Source: Heloderma charlesbogerti (Eukaryota; Chordata; Lepidosauria; Squamata; Helodermatidae). Taken from it: DNA of 64,000 bases. Position 1 is the stretch's first letter; the number at the start of each line of letters is the position of its first letter. Shown here piece by piece: positions 33,928 to 46,300 of the stretch. The notes below the pieces were generated by a model, which saw nothing but the letters and a program-made list of their open reading frames with translations, did not search any database and was not told the DNA's origin. The translations under genes and the position numbers were made by a program. Where the stretch lies: assembly GCA_026122225.1 (NCBI GenBank), contig JANEZZ010000519.1:1674001-1738000 (forward strand). The letters are read 5' to 3'.

Positions 33928-35484
33928 ATTATTATTATTAAATTATTATTATTAAATTTATTAATTGTCCATCTGGCTGGTCACCCAGCCACTCTGGGCG
34001 ATGTACAGCATAAAAGAAACAGTTTAAAATAATAAAATTCTACAATAAAAACATTTCTAAAATACCCTAACCCACCCCAAATGCCTGCCTGAACAACCAT
34101 GTTTTTAATGCACAGCGGAAGTTCATTAAAGAGGGGGCATGGCAGAGTTCCCTAGGGAGGGAGTTCCCACAGAAAAGGCCCTCTCCCTCATCCCCACCAG
34201 TCTAGCTGTCCTGGCTGATGGGACAGAGAGAAGGCCATCCGAGGCTGATCTTGCTAAGCGGCCTGTCTGGTGCTGCTGGAGGCGCTCCTTAAGATAGGCT
34301 GGGCCGGAACCATATAGGGTTTTAAAGGTCAAAACCAACACCTTGAATTTGGCCTGGAAAACAACTGGTAACCAGTGCAACTCCTTCAGCACTGGAATGA
34401 TGTGATCTCGCCAGCGGCTGCCTTTAATCAGGCGAGCCGCCGCATTCTGTACCAGCTGCAGCTTCCGAACCGTCTTCAAGGGTAACCCCACATAGAGTGC
34501 ATTACAGTAGTCTAAACGAGAGGAGACCAGGGCATGTACTACCGATGGGAGCAGATGGTCGGGAAGGAAGGGGCGCAACCGCCGTATCCGATGGAGTTGA
34601 TACAGCGCTGTCCGGCTCATAGCTGACACCTGAGCCTCCATGGACAGCTGGGAGCGCAAAATGACCCCCAGGCTGCGGACCTGGTCTTTCAAGGGTAGCC
34701 GTACCCCATTCAACACCAGGTCAACATCCCCCAGCCTCCTCTTATCTCCCACCAAAAGTACTTTGGTCTTGTCAGGGTTCAGCTTCAGCTTATTCCTCCC
34801 CATCCAGCAACTCACCGTCTCCAGACATTTGGACAGGGATTCTACGGCCAGCCTTGGTGAAGATTTGAACGAGAGGTAGAGCTGCGTGTCATCCGCATAC
34901 TGATGACACCGCATCCCAAACCTCCTGATGATGGCCCCCAGCGGCTTCACATAGACGTTAAATAGCACCGGGGAGAGGATGGAACCCTGTGGCACCCCAC
35001 AAGTGAGTGGCCACAGGTCTAAAACCTCCTCTCCCAGTGCTACCCTCTGGCACCTGCCGGAGAGGAAGGACCGGAACCACTGCAATACGGTGTCTCCAAT
35101 GCCCAACCCCTCCAGGCGGTCCAGGAGGATACCGTGGTCAACGGTATCAAAAGCCGCTGAGAGGTCGAGGAGAACAAGGAAGGAGCATTCACCCCTATCC
35201 AGAGCCCTCCTCATATCATCTACCAAGGTGACCAAGGCCGTTTCTGTCCCATGCCCAAGCCTGAAGCCCGACTGAAATGGGTCTAGATAATCAGTTTCTT
35301 CCAAGTGTGCCTTCAACTGCATCGCCACCACCCGCTCAATCACCTTGACCAAAAATGGCAGGTTTGAGACTGGGCGAAAGTTGTTCAGAACTTGAGGATC
35401 CAAGGAGGGCTTCTTTAAGAGCGGTCTTATCACTGCCTTCTTCAGGGCTGATGGCATCACTCCCTCCTCAGTCTGGAGGGCCAC
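33928..35484 (-). mobile_element. L2-clade LINE, 5'-truncated
   Basis: A ~1.55-kb minus-strand L2 copy ending in an ATT/AAT-rich 3' tail at 33928. The same 3' UTR occurs at 17311-17510. It retains a long open reverse transcriptase frame, which suggests a young insertion. No clear target-site duplication was found. Confidence 0.88.
34126..35484 (-). pseudogene. L2 reverse transcriptase, 5'-truncated
   Basis: The 452-codon frame is uninterrupted but opens at a GTG at the truncation edge, so it lacks the endonuclease and natural start. Motifs in order are NNFRPVSNLPFL, LDPFQSGFRLGHGTETALV, LLDLSAAFDTVDHGILLDRL, GVPQGSILSPVLFNVY, the intact active site CHQYADDTQLYLSF, and the C-terminal LDYCNALYVGLPLK and LKELHWLPVVF. 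A ~16-base deletion after RERAFSV shifts the usual C-terminus. It cannot move on its own. Confidence 0.88.
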
Positions 35485-37054
35485 AAGTTCCCCATGCCTG
35501 TTTTATAGATAGCCTTGGGCCTCTCTTCCCCCAGTGTAAAATGGAGCAATAGTGATCTAACACACAGTGTTCTTGAAGGATTAATATAAAGTAGGCAGAT
35601 CTATCAGGGCTTTACTCCTCAGTCCTGGTGTCAGCACCCAGCATGATTGGGAAAATGTCAGAGCCCACCTGGGCTGATACTGGTTGCCTGTGTCAGGGTC
35701 CAAAGGCATTCTGGGGAAAAGAAGATGGTGGGCAGCTGCAGCCTTGACCGGTGCTTTGCTTCACAGTGCAGCCACCACCCCTAAAGATGGGGTGGGGGAG
35801 GCTATTTTTGTGGGAGCATGTGTCTCCTGCAAAAGCATGGAGGATTCTCAGCTGCTTTGGGGTTTGGTGGGTGAATTTCCCTGAAGATTTCGACATGGGT
35901 TGATTGGCTAAAAGCCTAAAACTGTAGCATAATATAGTAAACGAGGCAACCTTCTCAGTCTCTTCTTGCACTTTAAAACAGCTTTGTGGTCAATTGTACC
36001 AGCCACAAGGCTGTCCACAGCTTCTCCAGCCATGTTTCCTGGACGAGGATGCCATGGAAATAATGGTATGTAGATTTCATATAGACTGTATATTCTTCAT
36101 CCTTGGAATAATGCTGGAGGTAGATTATTGTTGCTTCTATTTTACACAGGGAAAAGTAATGAGAGCTGTCCAAAGCTACCCCCAAAAGCTATGGCTAACT
36201 GGGAGATCTTAACCTTTTTTGAAGGGAGCGGGTATTTCACACTGCTTTTTAAATTATTATTATTAAATTAGGATATCATATTTAACTATATGCCATAATC
36301 AACTTCTGAGAGATCCTAAAAGCTGCATTTTCCATCAAGCTCACTTAATATTTTACATAGGAACAATGCCCTGCTGCACTGCATTGTTTCATGAGAGTAA
36401 ACTCTGGCTTGTCTGCTGAACTGAAATGCAGATGAGGAGGAGAAGCCCTGTCCATTCTTCAGCTGGAGGTGAGGCTCTGATGCAAAGAGTCACACTGCTA
36501 TGGCACATAAAAAGTCAAACCCTTAATAGCCACAACAAATCACAACCTCCTAGATTTTCAAGGAATAAATAGAGCAGAAGCACTTGGAAATACCCAGTTT
36601 TTGAAGCAAGAAGGGCAGCTATAGGTTTCAAATACCGACAATTCCCTGAGGCTACAGGTTCAAAAGTGAGTTAGGTCAGATCATCTTTACAGTCTCCGAA
36701 AGTGAAGAGATTTCAGCACATAAAGTTTACTTCAAAAGAGACAACTACCATCTTATCTCTCCCCTGTGGACATTAGAGATACTATAATCCGGGGTTTAAG
36801 TAATCTCCTAAAAGTCCTTCCACAAAGGCAGTGCAGTAGATATGCCCCCAGGTAACTATTTGAGTGGAATCATTTACCTCCAGTACCTGTCTATTCTACC
36901 TCTAAACATAACGCGTCTCCAGCAATATCAGAACGGCAATGAGGATGAAATGGGAAAGAAATCTGTGTTCTACAGTCCTACCAGACATTCCCTTCCCCCC
37001 ATTTGGCAGGTATGTCAGGACAGGTAGTTATGGTGGTGAAGTATTTGCCTATCA
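35485..37054. other. DAB1 intron stretch, nothing recognised
   Basis: Short open frames without family resemblance or splice context. Confidence 0.5.
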
Positions 37055-37186
37055 CAGGGAAACAGGTGGCTCTCTATATATTGTTGGACTGTTACTCCCA
37101 TCACCCTCATCATTGACTATGATGTCTGGGGCTGATGAGTATTGCAGTCCAATAATGTCTGGAGGGCCGCACATTCCTCACCCCTG
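37055..37186. mobile_element. CAGGGGTGG-type MITE with target duplication
   Basis: The left terminus is CAGGGAAACAGGTGGC (decayed) and the right end is CACATTCCTCACCCCTG. The interior carries TTGTTGGACTGTTACTCCCA and its inverse. Flanks gcctatca (37047-37054) and gcctatag (37187-37194) agree at 6 of 8 positions, consistent with an old hAT duplication. Confidence 0.75.
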
Positions 37187-37226
37187 GCCTATAGCTACAC
37201 GTGGGAAGCCACTGTGTACTGTGTAT

Positions 37227-37780
37227 TAGGACTGTGCACAGACCCCCCTGTTTTGCTTTGGCTGCCACTTTGGACCTTCTGAAGGGGCCCCGCTTCACTT
37301 TGGACTGATTTGGATCCCATCCGCTTCAACTCAGATCCAAATCCGAAGTGAGATTCGGACATCCAAATCACTCGTTTTTGACATTTTCCAATTGACTTGC
37401 ATGGGAAAACACAAACAGCCATAACTTTTTCACTTTTCATGACACATAGATGAAATTTGGGAAACTCAGCCCCCTTGGAGGGGTGTCAACTTGCCAAATT
37501 TCAGGTAATTTGGCCAAGTAGTTTTTGTGCTAGGCACAGGTGAAATTATATTTTGTCAAGAAAATATCTCAAAGCAAAGAGCTATAAGTTTTCACTGCTT
37601 GCACAGAAGTGCATGAAAGTTGGAGAATGCACAGACCTCCTGGAGGGCATCCCTGCTACCTAATCTCAGAAAGTTTGGCCCAGGACGTTTTGTGCTAGGC
37701 ACTGGTAAAATGTGCTGTTCTCAGAAACTCAAACCAAAGTTCATAAAGGGATAATCAAGGTAAGTGTTGAAATGGTGAGG
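37227..37780 (+). mobile_element. hAT-like element, one terminus
   Basis: It starts TAGGACTGTGCACAGACCCC, the terminus also seen at 3993. Inside are two diverged ~160-bp tandem units sharing TTGTGCTAGGCAC (about 37527 and 37689). The far terminus was not found, so the right boundary is approximate. Confidence 0.45.
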
Positions 37781-38241
37781 AGGTCACTATACCAAAACTC
37801 TGCTGTAGGTTTCTTTGAAGTGCAAATAACCCCTATCTCCTAGTACTACTTTCTTGTTCGCAGTCAATAACCTCAGGGTCTCTTTGGCATAATTGCCTGG
37901 GAAAAGCAGGAATTGGCTGGTAGGCAGGAAGAAAACAAATACAGCAAACCTGCCAGGTGGGCACATTGACTTGAACGAAGAGCAACAATTGTTGTTTGCT
38001 GGACTGACAGAGGCAGGAAGCAACACAGCAACCCTGCCAGGAGGGCACAGCAGCACCTCGCCCACCTCTGCCGCTGCCAAGACCCCAAAGATGCCTCATA
38101 TTGGGCTACCTTGCTTTGCAACAAGTATTATATTATTTAAATAATGGCTGTTAATGTGTGTAGTCCTTTGTCCACTGTTTTTGGAAATGTGTGGACTGTG
38201 TGTACTCCTTTTGACACACACTGTTTGTCCACACAGCACAA

Positions 38242-38260
38242 GCACACACACACACACACA
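38242..38260 (+). repeat. (CA)n microsatellite
   Basis: A short CA run in otherwise unremarkable intron (37781-39080), where I recognise no exon or other repeat. Confidence 0.9.
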
Positions 38261-39408
38261 AGCAAAAGAAAAGCAAACCCTGAACTACAAGCAAAGGTGT
38301 GTGGGAGGGGACTAACTATAATCCTAACAGAATACAAAGGGTTTTTTTGTCTGTTTTTTTTTTAGGGAAAAGAGATCAAAAATGGGAAGGGAAGGAATAC
38401 AGGAATCGAGAAGGGGAGGTGGAGGGGAGCCAAGAACAAGACTCATAGCTGCATTCTCTGTGCGTGTGTGTACTCATGTAATACAGACCATGTAACATAT
38501 GAACAGAGGAAACGCCAGATTTAATTCATCTTTTCCTAATGCCACATCCACCAGCTAAGTCCACAGCATCTGTCCCACTGGCAGAAAAGAGCCATCTGTT
38601 TTATTTGAGCACATTTTGTTGGCATAACAGCTATTACCAAAATGTGCAGGAAAAGACAAAATGCTCAAGGGGTGAATTCCCTGAAACAAGAGGGCCCATT
38701 TTAAAACAATCTTGAAAATAAGTCCTCGACAGGTACCACCCCACACACATTTTTACTAGCCAGCTTGCTCATACATCCTTCTGTCACTGCGGGTAGTTAA
38801 TAGCACCAAAGCCTTTCCTGAATGGTCTCCTGGAGGCTCTTCTTACTTGCCACAGACAAGCGTGTCATTTACAATTTTGCTTTAAACATAGTTAAACTAT
38901 TTTCCCCTGGGCCTTGTCTATTTCTTATTGTCCCTGAATGGTCTAACCCTGCTAAAAAGACACAGATTATCTTTTCCCTAGAATATGGAACAAGTTCTCT
39001 TTCCACTACTTCAGTGAAATGTGATTACTGCTGTAACATAGACCATGTATGGGCAGACCTCAAGCTTGAAGGATCTACTTCAGCCTTGCCAAACATGGTG
39101 CCCTCCAGATGTGTTGAATGGCAACTCCCATCATTCCCAGCCAATGGCTAAGCAGGCTGTGAATGATGGCAGTTGCAGTCCAACACAACTAGACTAGGGA
39201 TGGATAGGCACTGTGCTCCCCCCATCTGAGTTCTCCAGGCACCTGTGTAGACCCTACCCCTGCTCACATCCCCCCAGACCCATGCTCAACATCCCCCCCC
39301 CACTCGCTGACCCATCCATGTACGCCATTTTGTGGAAGAAAATGGCAATCATGAATATGCGCACATCTAGTCATATGTAAAATGGTGCCATGAATAGCCC
39401 TAGCCTAT

Positions 39409-39938
39409 TGTCATGGTGGACACTAAGCCCATAGAATCTCAGAGTAGTTCTGATTCTGAGGAAGAGCAGCCGCTCCTGGGAGAGGAGCGCGCTCATCCTT
39501 CCCAGGGCCAACAGCTGGCAGGGATTCCTCCCACCGGCATTCCTAGCATAGATAGCAGTCCTGGGAGTGAGAAAGCATGGGAAGCAGACTTGCTGGATGC
39601 GCAACGCCGACGCAGGGAGCAGCACCAAATGGAGGGCGCGGAAAGGAGGCGTAGTGCCCGGTTGGCACGCAAACAACGGTTGCGCTCAGAAGATCCAAGG
39701 GAAAAGGGGGAGGGATTCTCCCTAGCCCATAAGTTCAGGATCTGCCAGTGATTCACCTTCAAACGGGGACCAACTGTTCCAACTTAGGGCATAGGTACTC
39801 TGCTGCTCATATCTAGTTGCTAACAGTAGAATTGTTAGGTTGTAAAAGAAGAATAAAGCTTTGAAAAGAATCCCTTTGTCTGTGTCTGGACTTGGCTATT
39901 GGATTAGACTGAGAGAGGCCTCCAAGGAGCCCTTGACA
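39409..39938 (+). mobile_element. Solo LTR, subfamily B (Gypsy-like)
   Basis: It begins TGTCATGG and ends CCTTGACA, with exact 5-bp repeats cctat at 39404-39408 and 39939-39943. An AATAAA signal lies at ~39851 and is followed by TTTGTCTGTGTCTGGAC, a segment shared with the other LTRs. It sits inside a hAT element and is therefore younger than it. No internal region remains. Confidence 0.88.
39413..39751 (+). pseudogene. LTR-internal frame, acidic then Arg-rich
   Basis: The 112-codon frame starts five bases into the LTR and is open from the first LTR base in phase T|GTC. It has a Ser/Asp/Glu stretch (SQSSSDSEEEQPLL) followed by the basic pattern DAQRRRREQ, then RRRSARLARKQ and EDPREKG. The shared architecture with the other LTR copies suggests past selection as the tail of a retroelement polyprotein. 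No enzymatic motif is seen. Confidence 0.55.
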
Positions 39939-40264
39939 CCTATATAGACAAGATTACAGGCGTAAATGGCCCATTTATGACTTTAATCATGTATATATGG
40001 GCTATTCACAATGCCATTTTGCATAAGACTAGATGTGCGCATAGTCATGATTGCCATTTTCTTCCGCAAAATGGTGCTTGAAGCACTCACAGATAGGGCC
40101 CAGGTGAGGATGGATTCCTTGGCAAGTGTGTGTGTGGGGGTGTTGAGCAGGGCAGGGACTCAGCGGGTGAGGCTCGGGGGCACAGGTGGGGAGTCTGCTG
40201 TATTCCTGGACCCAATCAGGCACCCAGGCCATCCTTCTGGACAGCACGAGGTTGGGGAAGGCTG

Positions 40265-41505
40265 ATCTAATTAATTGAGCCCCTAGATCTGCCAATCAGA
40301 GTCAGGGGCAAAGTAAGAAGAATGGGATATCATGTACTTAGAATTATGGAGCAGGGTGTCTTTTTGTGTTTGGTACTAGAATGGAATTCACAGTTCTCTC
40401 ACACAAAAATTTACTACTTGTTTTCTTTATTTTAGTAGTCTAATTTAGGATGGGGTGGGGAGCATTATTGTTGCCACTGTTAAACAACTGGGAGTCACAA
40501 ACCCTTGCTGAAGTACCACAAATCACCCAGAGGCCTACTGGTAAATCCTAAGGCTTGGCTTTGCCCATCCATGATGTAGATGATACATAATGGATTTCAT
40601 TTTATGCAACTAAAAGCACATACATGAGAGGACTGAGCCATGTCTGAGGGCTAAAACAGAAATTCCTTTAAATTTGTGTACATAGCTGCTAAACACAGAT
40701 TTAAAGTAATGTCTGGAGTTCGCTGGGTAAGGGGTGGAAAGAGATACAGGAAGGCCTCCATCAGTACCAGAAAAGATGTGGCAGCTGTGAAGGAGTAGGG
40801 AATGAACACCTCCCAATGTAGGAGTTGGGTTAGCTATACCTATCATTAAGTAGAGTTGGTGGACGGTTCCATAGTTAGTTACAAAGACCTGGTAGTGCTG
40901 CAGATCTCATGAATATATTAATACATTGTGGCTCTAGTTTACCCATCTTTCTGTGTCCTGTCTCATTATTCTTGCGTATGCACGCAAAAAACAAAACAAA
41001 AGCCCACAATGTTTGATAATACAAGTTATTATGTAAACAAAATAAGAGGAAAACAGGTGAACTATGCCAAAGGATAATGGCATAATGAATGGTTTTCTAA
41101 AAGATAAACCCGGGTTGCTCAACTATCCATGGTTTTCTGGTGTTACCTTCCACAGATCATATAACTCCGCTGATAGGCATGTACATTTCAGAACTAAAGC
41201 TTATTAGAACAACCCAGCTAATTATATTTCAGCAGCTTTCCCTGTGCCTACGAAATAAAACAAAGAGTGATATTTATCCAGAATATTAATGGGAGCACTC
41301 TCTGGCATGCAAGGGGCAAAATCCACAGAAACCATGCAGCTCAACAAAACACTGTGCATGGGATATGGAACAGATCCAAGCTCTAATCAGACAGCAGTAC
41401 CTTGAGGAGTACTAATTGTGAAAAAATTCCCAAATACCTGTGGTATATCATAGCATACCATCTAAAGATATACCAGTCTTACTTAGTTAAATTATAAATA
41501 AATAA

Positions 41506-41551
<46 letters not shown>

Positions 41552-41755
41552 GTCAGTTATCAAAAGAGTAGTCCATCTACATTTGTAAAAGGTACTTTGA
41601 ACATATCAGCCATTAGGTACCATATGCCTGCTTATTAATGCAATAAACACTGCATACATTTACAGGAATAACAATGCACCAGGTATTTTGTATTCTTAGC
41701 ATTGCACATGGGCAAAACAACAAGACCATCTGAAACGTCAATCTCATGATTTTAG
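40265..41755. other. DAB1 intron stretch
   Basis: No exon or repeat recognised apart from the TA/CA microsatellite at 41506-41552. Confidence 0.5.
41506..41552 (+). repeat. (TA)n(CA)n microsatellite
   Basis: A run of TA passes into about 13 CA units. Confidence 0.95.
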
Positions 41756-41768
41756 AGATCATAAACAT

Positions 41769-43342
41769 TTGTTGTTGTTGTTGTTGTTCAGTCATTCAGT
41801 CGTGTCCGACTCTTCGTGACCCCATGGACCATAGCACGCCAGGCCTTCCTGTCCTGCACTCTCTCCCGGAGCGTGCTCAAGTTCATATTCATTGCATCCG
41901 TGATGCTATCTAGCCATCTCATCCTCTGCTGTCCCCTTCTCCTTTTGCCTTCAGTCTTTCCCAGCATCAGGGTCTTTTCCAGGGAGTTTTCTCTTCGCAT
42001 TAGGTGGCCAAAATATTGGAGCTTCAGCTTCAGTATTTGTCCTTCCAGTGAGCAGTCAGGGTTGATTTCCTTTAGGATGGACTGATTGGACCTCCTTGCA
42101 GTCCAGGGGACTCGTAAGAGTCTTCTCCAGCACCACAGTTCGAAAGCATCAATTCTTCGGCGCTCAGCCTTCCTTATAGTCCAGCTCTCGCAGCCATACA
42201 TTACTACTGGGAAAACCATAGCTTTGATTAGACGGACCTTTGTCGGCAAGGTGATGTCTCTGCTTCTTACTATGCTGTCTAGGTTGGCCATAGCTTTCCT
42301 CCCAAGGAGCAAGCGTCTTTTAATTTCATGGCTACAGTCACCGTCTGCAGTGATCTTGGAGCCCAAGAAAGTAAAATCTGTCACTGCTTCCATTTCTTCC
42401 CCTTCTATATGCCAGGAAGTGATGGGGCCAGATGCCATGATCTTCGTTTTTTTAATGTTGAGTTTCAAACCAGCTTTTGCACTCTCCTCTTTCACCCTCA
42501 ACAAGAGGCTCTTTAGATCCTCTTTGCTTTCTGCCATTAGGGTGGTATCGTCTGCATATCGGAGGTTGTTGATAATTCTCCCAGCAATCTTAATTCCGAC
42601 CTCTGATTCATCCAACCCGGCATTTCTCATGATGTACTCTGCATATAAGTTAAATAAGCAGGGTGACAATATGCAGCCTTGTCGTACTCCTTTCCCAGTT
42701 TTGAACCAATCGGTTGTTCCATGTCTGGTTCTTACTGTTGTTTCTTGACCCTCGTACAGGTTTCTCAGGAGACAGGTAAGGTGGTCTGGTACTCCCATCA
42801 CTTTAAGAATTTGCCACAGTTTGTTGTGATCCACACAATCAAAGGCTTTAGCGTAGTCAATGAAGCAGAAATAGACGTTTTTCTGGAATTCTCTTGCTTT
42901 CTCCATGATGCAGCGAATGTTGGCGATTTGATCTCTAGTTCCTCTGCCTCTTCGAAACCCAGCTTGTACTTCCGGTAGTTCTCAGTTCGCATACTGCTGA
43001 AGCCTAGCTTGTAGGATTTTGAGCATCACCTTGCTGGCATGTGAAATGAGCGCAATTGTGCGGTAGTTTGAACACTCTTTGGCGTTGCCCTTCTTTGGAA
43101 TTGGAATGTAAACTGACCTTTTCCAGTCTTGTGGCCACTGTTGAGTGTTCCAGATTTGTTGACATATTGAATGCAGCACTTTAACAGCATCATCTTTTAG
43201 GATTTTAAATAGCTCAGCTGGAATACTGTCATCTCCGCTAGCTTTGTTGTTACTAATGCTTCCTAAGGCCCACTTGACTTCACTCTCGAGGATGTCCGGC
43301 TCAAGTTCAGTGACCGCACTATCATGGCTATCAGGGACATTC
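41769..43342 (-). mobile_element. BovB LINE, 5'-truncated, with 13-bp duplication
   Basis: A 1574-bp minus-strand insertion ends in (AAC)n at 41769 and is truncated within the linker between endonuclease and reverse transcriptase. Exact 13-bp repeats agatcataaacat flank it at 41756-41768 and 43343-43355. The first five bases of the repeat (agatc) also occur at the matching point of the full copy at ~6659, so the 5' junction shows microhomology. The body is closely similar to the copy at 5128-8234. Confidence 0.95.
41788..43342 (-). pseudogene. BovB reverse transcriptase, one stop
   Basis: The reverse transcriptase frame is open except for one TGA at 42984-42982 after RLQQYAN, where the other copy has CGA. 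This is a typical CpG-to-TpG change. The active site NNLRYADDTTLM is intact, as are FIDYAKAFDCVDH, GVRQGCILSPCLFNLY and GCESWTIRK. The endonuclease is missing, so it cannot move on its own. Confidence 0.92.
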
Positions 43343-43355
43343 AGATCATAAACAT

Positions 43356-46300
43356 AGACACACTTAAATGCTCTGTAGTCCAAAACCTGAATAGTCACAG
43401 AATTTATCCCCCCCCTCAAAATTCTATCAGACTAGCCTACTTGGTCTGTATTATGATTTTACACTAACACAAAATAAGATGAGAAAACTGCATTATACCT
43501 GAAGCATCTTTAGAGTAAGGAATGTGAAATAGTCATAGCTGGATAAGATAAGCAAATCATGCTAGTTTGTATGTGCAACAGTTCAGTATTTACTTCTGGC
43601 CAATTAAAGTACTTATCCAGGTTTATCCAGGACATCTACTAATTTCTTAATGACTATTTCTACTTGCTAACTACAAACACACAACGTATTATGACATTGC
43701 TATTGGGTATAGTTACATACAACATGGCAGAACATAATTAATTACTCATGCAAAAAAAGCACTAGCCCTCTGACTCTAAAAATTACTGGCTTGAAGCCAA
43801 ATGACTGTATGTGCTGTTGTACATTTGCTATTAAGTCTTTGATTACTTACCCAGTGGTATAGGACACTAGTTGATTATAATGTCAAATGTTGTACCATGA
43901 TTATATAATCATTGTATAATATTAATACTGAATATTGTAGAAGGTATTTATGTATGTGTGGGTTTTATTGACATTTCTGGATATATATTTTTCATTGAGT
44001 GTTTACTGCATATCAAACTCAAATACCTTACTGTCTAACATACATGCAGTTGTAATGTTCAATCTTGACAGCAGACAGGTGCAATGATAAAGAATGAATA
44101 AAACATTTTGAAATGTTGACAGATTTTCCCCATGAGGTGTTGTTTTAATGCAGCCTGCAGAGTAAAAGATCCTACAGTTTAAACACGAATACAAAAGCTA
44201 ACTTGGAGCTTTCATTCCAATGAACATAGTAGTTTATTATTTTAGGCACAGACCCTGGCTGAGACCACAACGGCTGCACGGCTCATGAGCAAATAAAAGA
44301 GGACAAATTGAATGAGATAGCATGGAGAGAGAAAGAAAAAGTGAACAAAGAGCAGGATGCCAATTTGTGGTTTGATAGAAGAACTGACTACAAAATGGGC
44401 CAGGAAGCAGGACTTCTGAGTGTGAACATGATTGAACTCTTTCCTGAGAAGGGGCTGTTTATTATCTTGAAAATTAGCAAAGCACTATGTGGCTGGTAAT
44501 AAATGGTCCACCCTTGAATCTGTGTGCCCTGGAGCAATTCATTCCCGTTGTGGCTCACAATAGGCAACAGAATTTCTCACTCTTGGAAGACAAGTATAGA
44601 AGAGAAAGGAAGTTGTAACCTTAGAACATTCTCCAAATATGAATGGACTTCTCTTCAGCTAACTGGCCTTTTAAACATGGCTTAACTATAAATTGAAAAT
44701 AAATCTTTAATCCCTCTGTGCTTTCCATCAGGACCAACTCTACTGAACAGTAACCCAAGGAAATGCTTTTGTGAGGCCTTCCACAAGAATTTCACTAGAG
44801 TATTTTCTCTGGCCCAAGAACATACTGGAAATGACACAGTTACAAATTAGATTCAAACGAAATGGCTTGTTTAAACAACATAAATAACGAGGTAAATGAA
44901 TTTGACAACCTCATAGGACTCAATAGTCAAGACATATTATATTGAAACAATCAAGGATCTTAATGAGTGCCATGTACTCTGCCCCGATTAAGAAATATAC
45001 TTTAACTTTAAACTCAAGAATGCAAATTTCATGCTGCAGGTATTCCCATTTTCTAGATTAAAAATACATTCAGGATGGTTAGATAAAGAGATGTGCACTG
45101 GTCTAATGGTAGTAACAAATGAATGTGACTGAGAAAAATAATACTATATGAGTTATGCATTAACATTTAGCATTAAATTGTGTAATACTAATGCCACACC
45201 TGCCCTGATCTAGGTAAGGAGATCTGAGTACAGAAATCTCCGGGCAGAGATCCAAGAGTAGAATTCTTTTCACAAAATGGAACACTCCTGGCTCCTACAT
45301 ACAGTTGGGAAGGGGAATTTTCACCGATTCCCCTTCACCCTGCAGTCCCCTCCAAATCTGTTCTAGTGAGGGAGGTGTGGGGGGAATCAGTGAAAATTAA
45401 GGCCCTCCCCCTCCATTTGTGGAAGCTTCTCTGGATTGGACCCCCTTCCATTCATGGAAAGAATCTTTCTCTGAACAGAACAGCAGCATAGGATCCTACC
45501 ACTGTGTGTGTATATATAAAATAAAAATGGGTTGAGAAATAAAATGTATGCTTCTTTTAAAAATTATCATCATCATCTCAGTTGTAATCAATGATTCAGC
45601 AAGAATGAATGTATTACAGCTGTCTGTAATGATTCCCACCTTAGGACACTATTGTTTAAAAATCAGTGTTCATGTTAATAACTTCTACTAATATAAATGA
45701 ATATGCTATAGGATTGTGACCTTTTTACAATGCAGAACCAGAAACAGGGATTTGTACTGGAAACTGTATCTTAGTACTATGTGATCAGAGGCGTAAGTGA
45801 AGTATTAAAAACACAACCACAGACAGAAACCCAGTTTCAAAATACTACTTATCTCTGAAGATCACTAGATGAGCTTGGATTGTTCACTATGTGTCAGTTT
45901 AACTTATTCACAAGCATATCATTGGGATAATAAAATGTAAGCAGCATACACTTGTAATCTGAACCCTCAGTACTTCAGAAAGGAAATCTATATAAAGAGC
46001 CAAAATGTCAGAAAAAATATAGAGCTTTTGAAATAAAGCATTTTATAATGAAAATGTCTATAATGCTGACATTCTTGTCCTGTTAATCATTGCAAGAAAA
46101 ACATTTGTGAAAGGGAATACCACTTTGTCTTAATACACTGCTGTCTGAAGTTCATAATTTGTAAATATTATTGTGGGGAAAAAACCAGACAAATCTTAAG
46201 TTATTCCACACAACTCCAGACTACAAAAGATAAATGAAACATCTACACAGGCAATTTGTGAGATATATTAACTTAGTCTAGGAATTAAATAGAGGAACTT

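Larger units (their letters stand above)
39081..40264. mobile_element. hAT element split by a solo LTR
   Basis: The outer ends are CAGCCTTGCCAAACATGGTG and, inverted, CAGCCTTCCCCAACCTCGTG. The flanks atctactt (39073-39080) and atctaatt (40265-40272) agree at 7 of 8 positions. Long inner inverted arms contain GGAAGAAAATGGCAATCATG on the left (~39334) and its inverse on the right (~40046). The solo LTR at 39409-39938 interrupts it. Without the LTR the element is about 650 bp and non-coding. Confidence 0.8.

Noticed and set aside
42086..42748. 220-codon plus-strand frame opposite the second BovB
   Set aside because: Shadow of the BovB reverse transcriptase frame; the first BovB has the same kind of opposite-strand frames.
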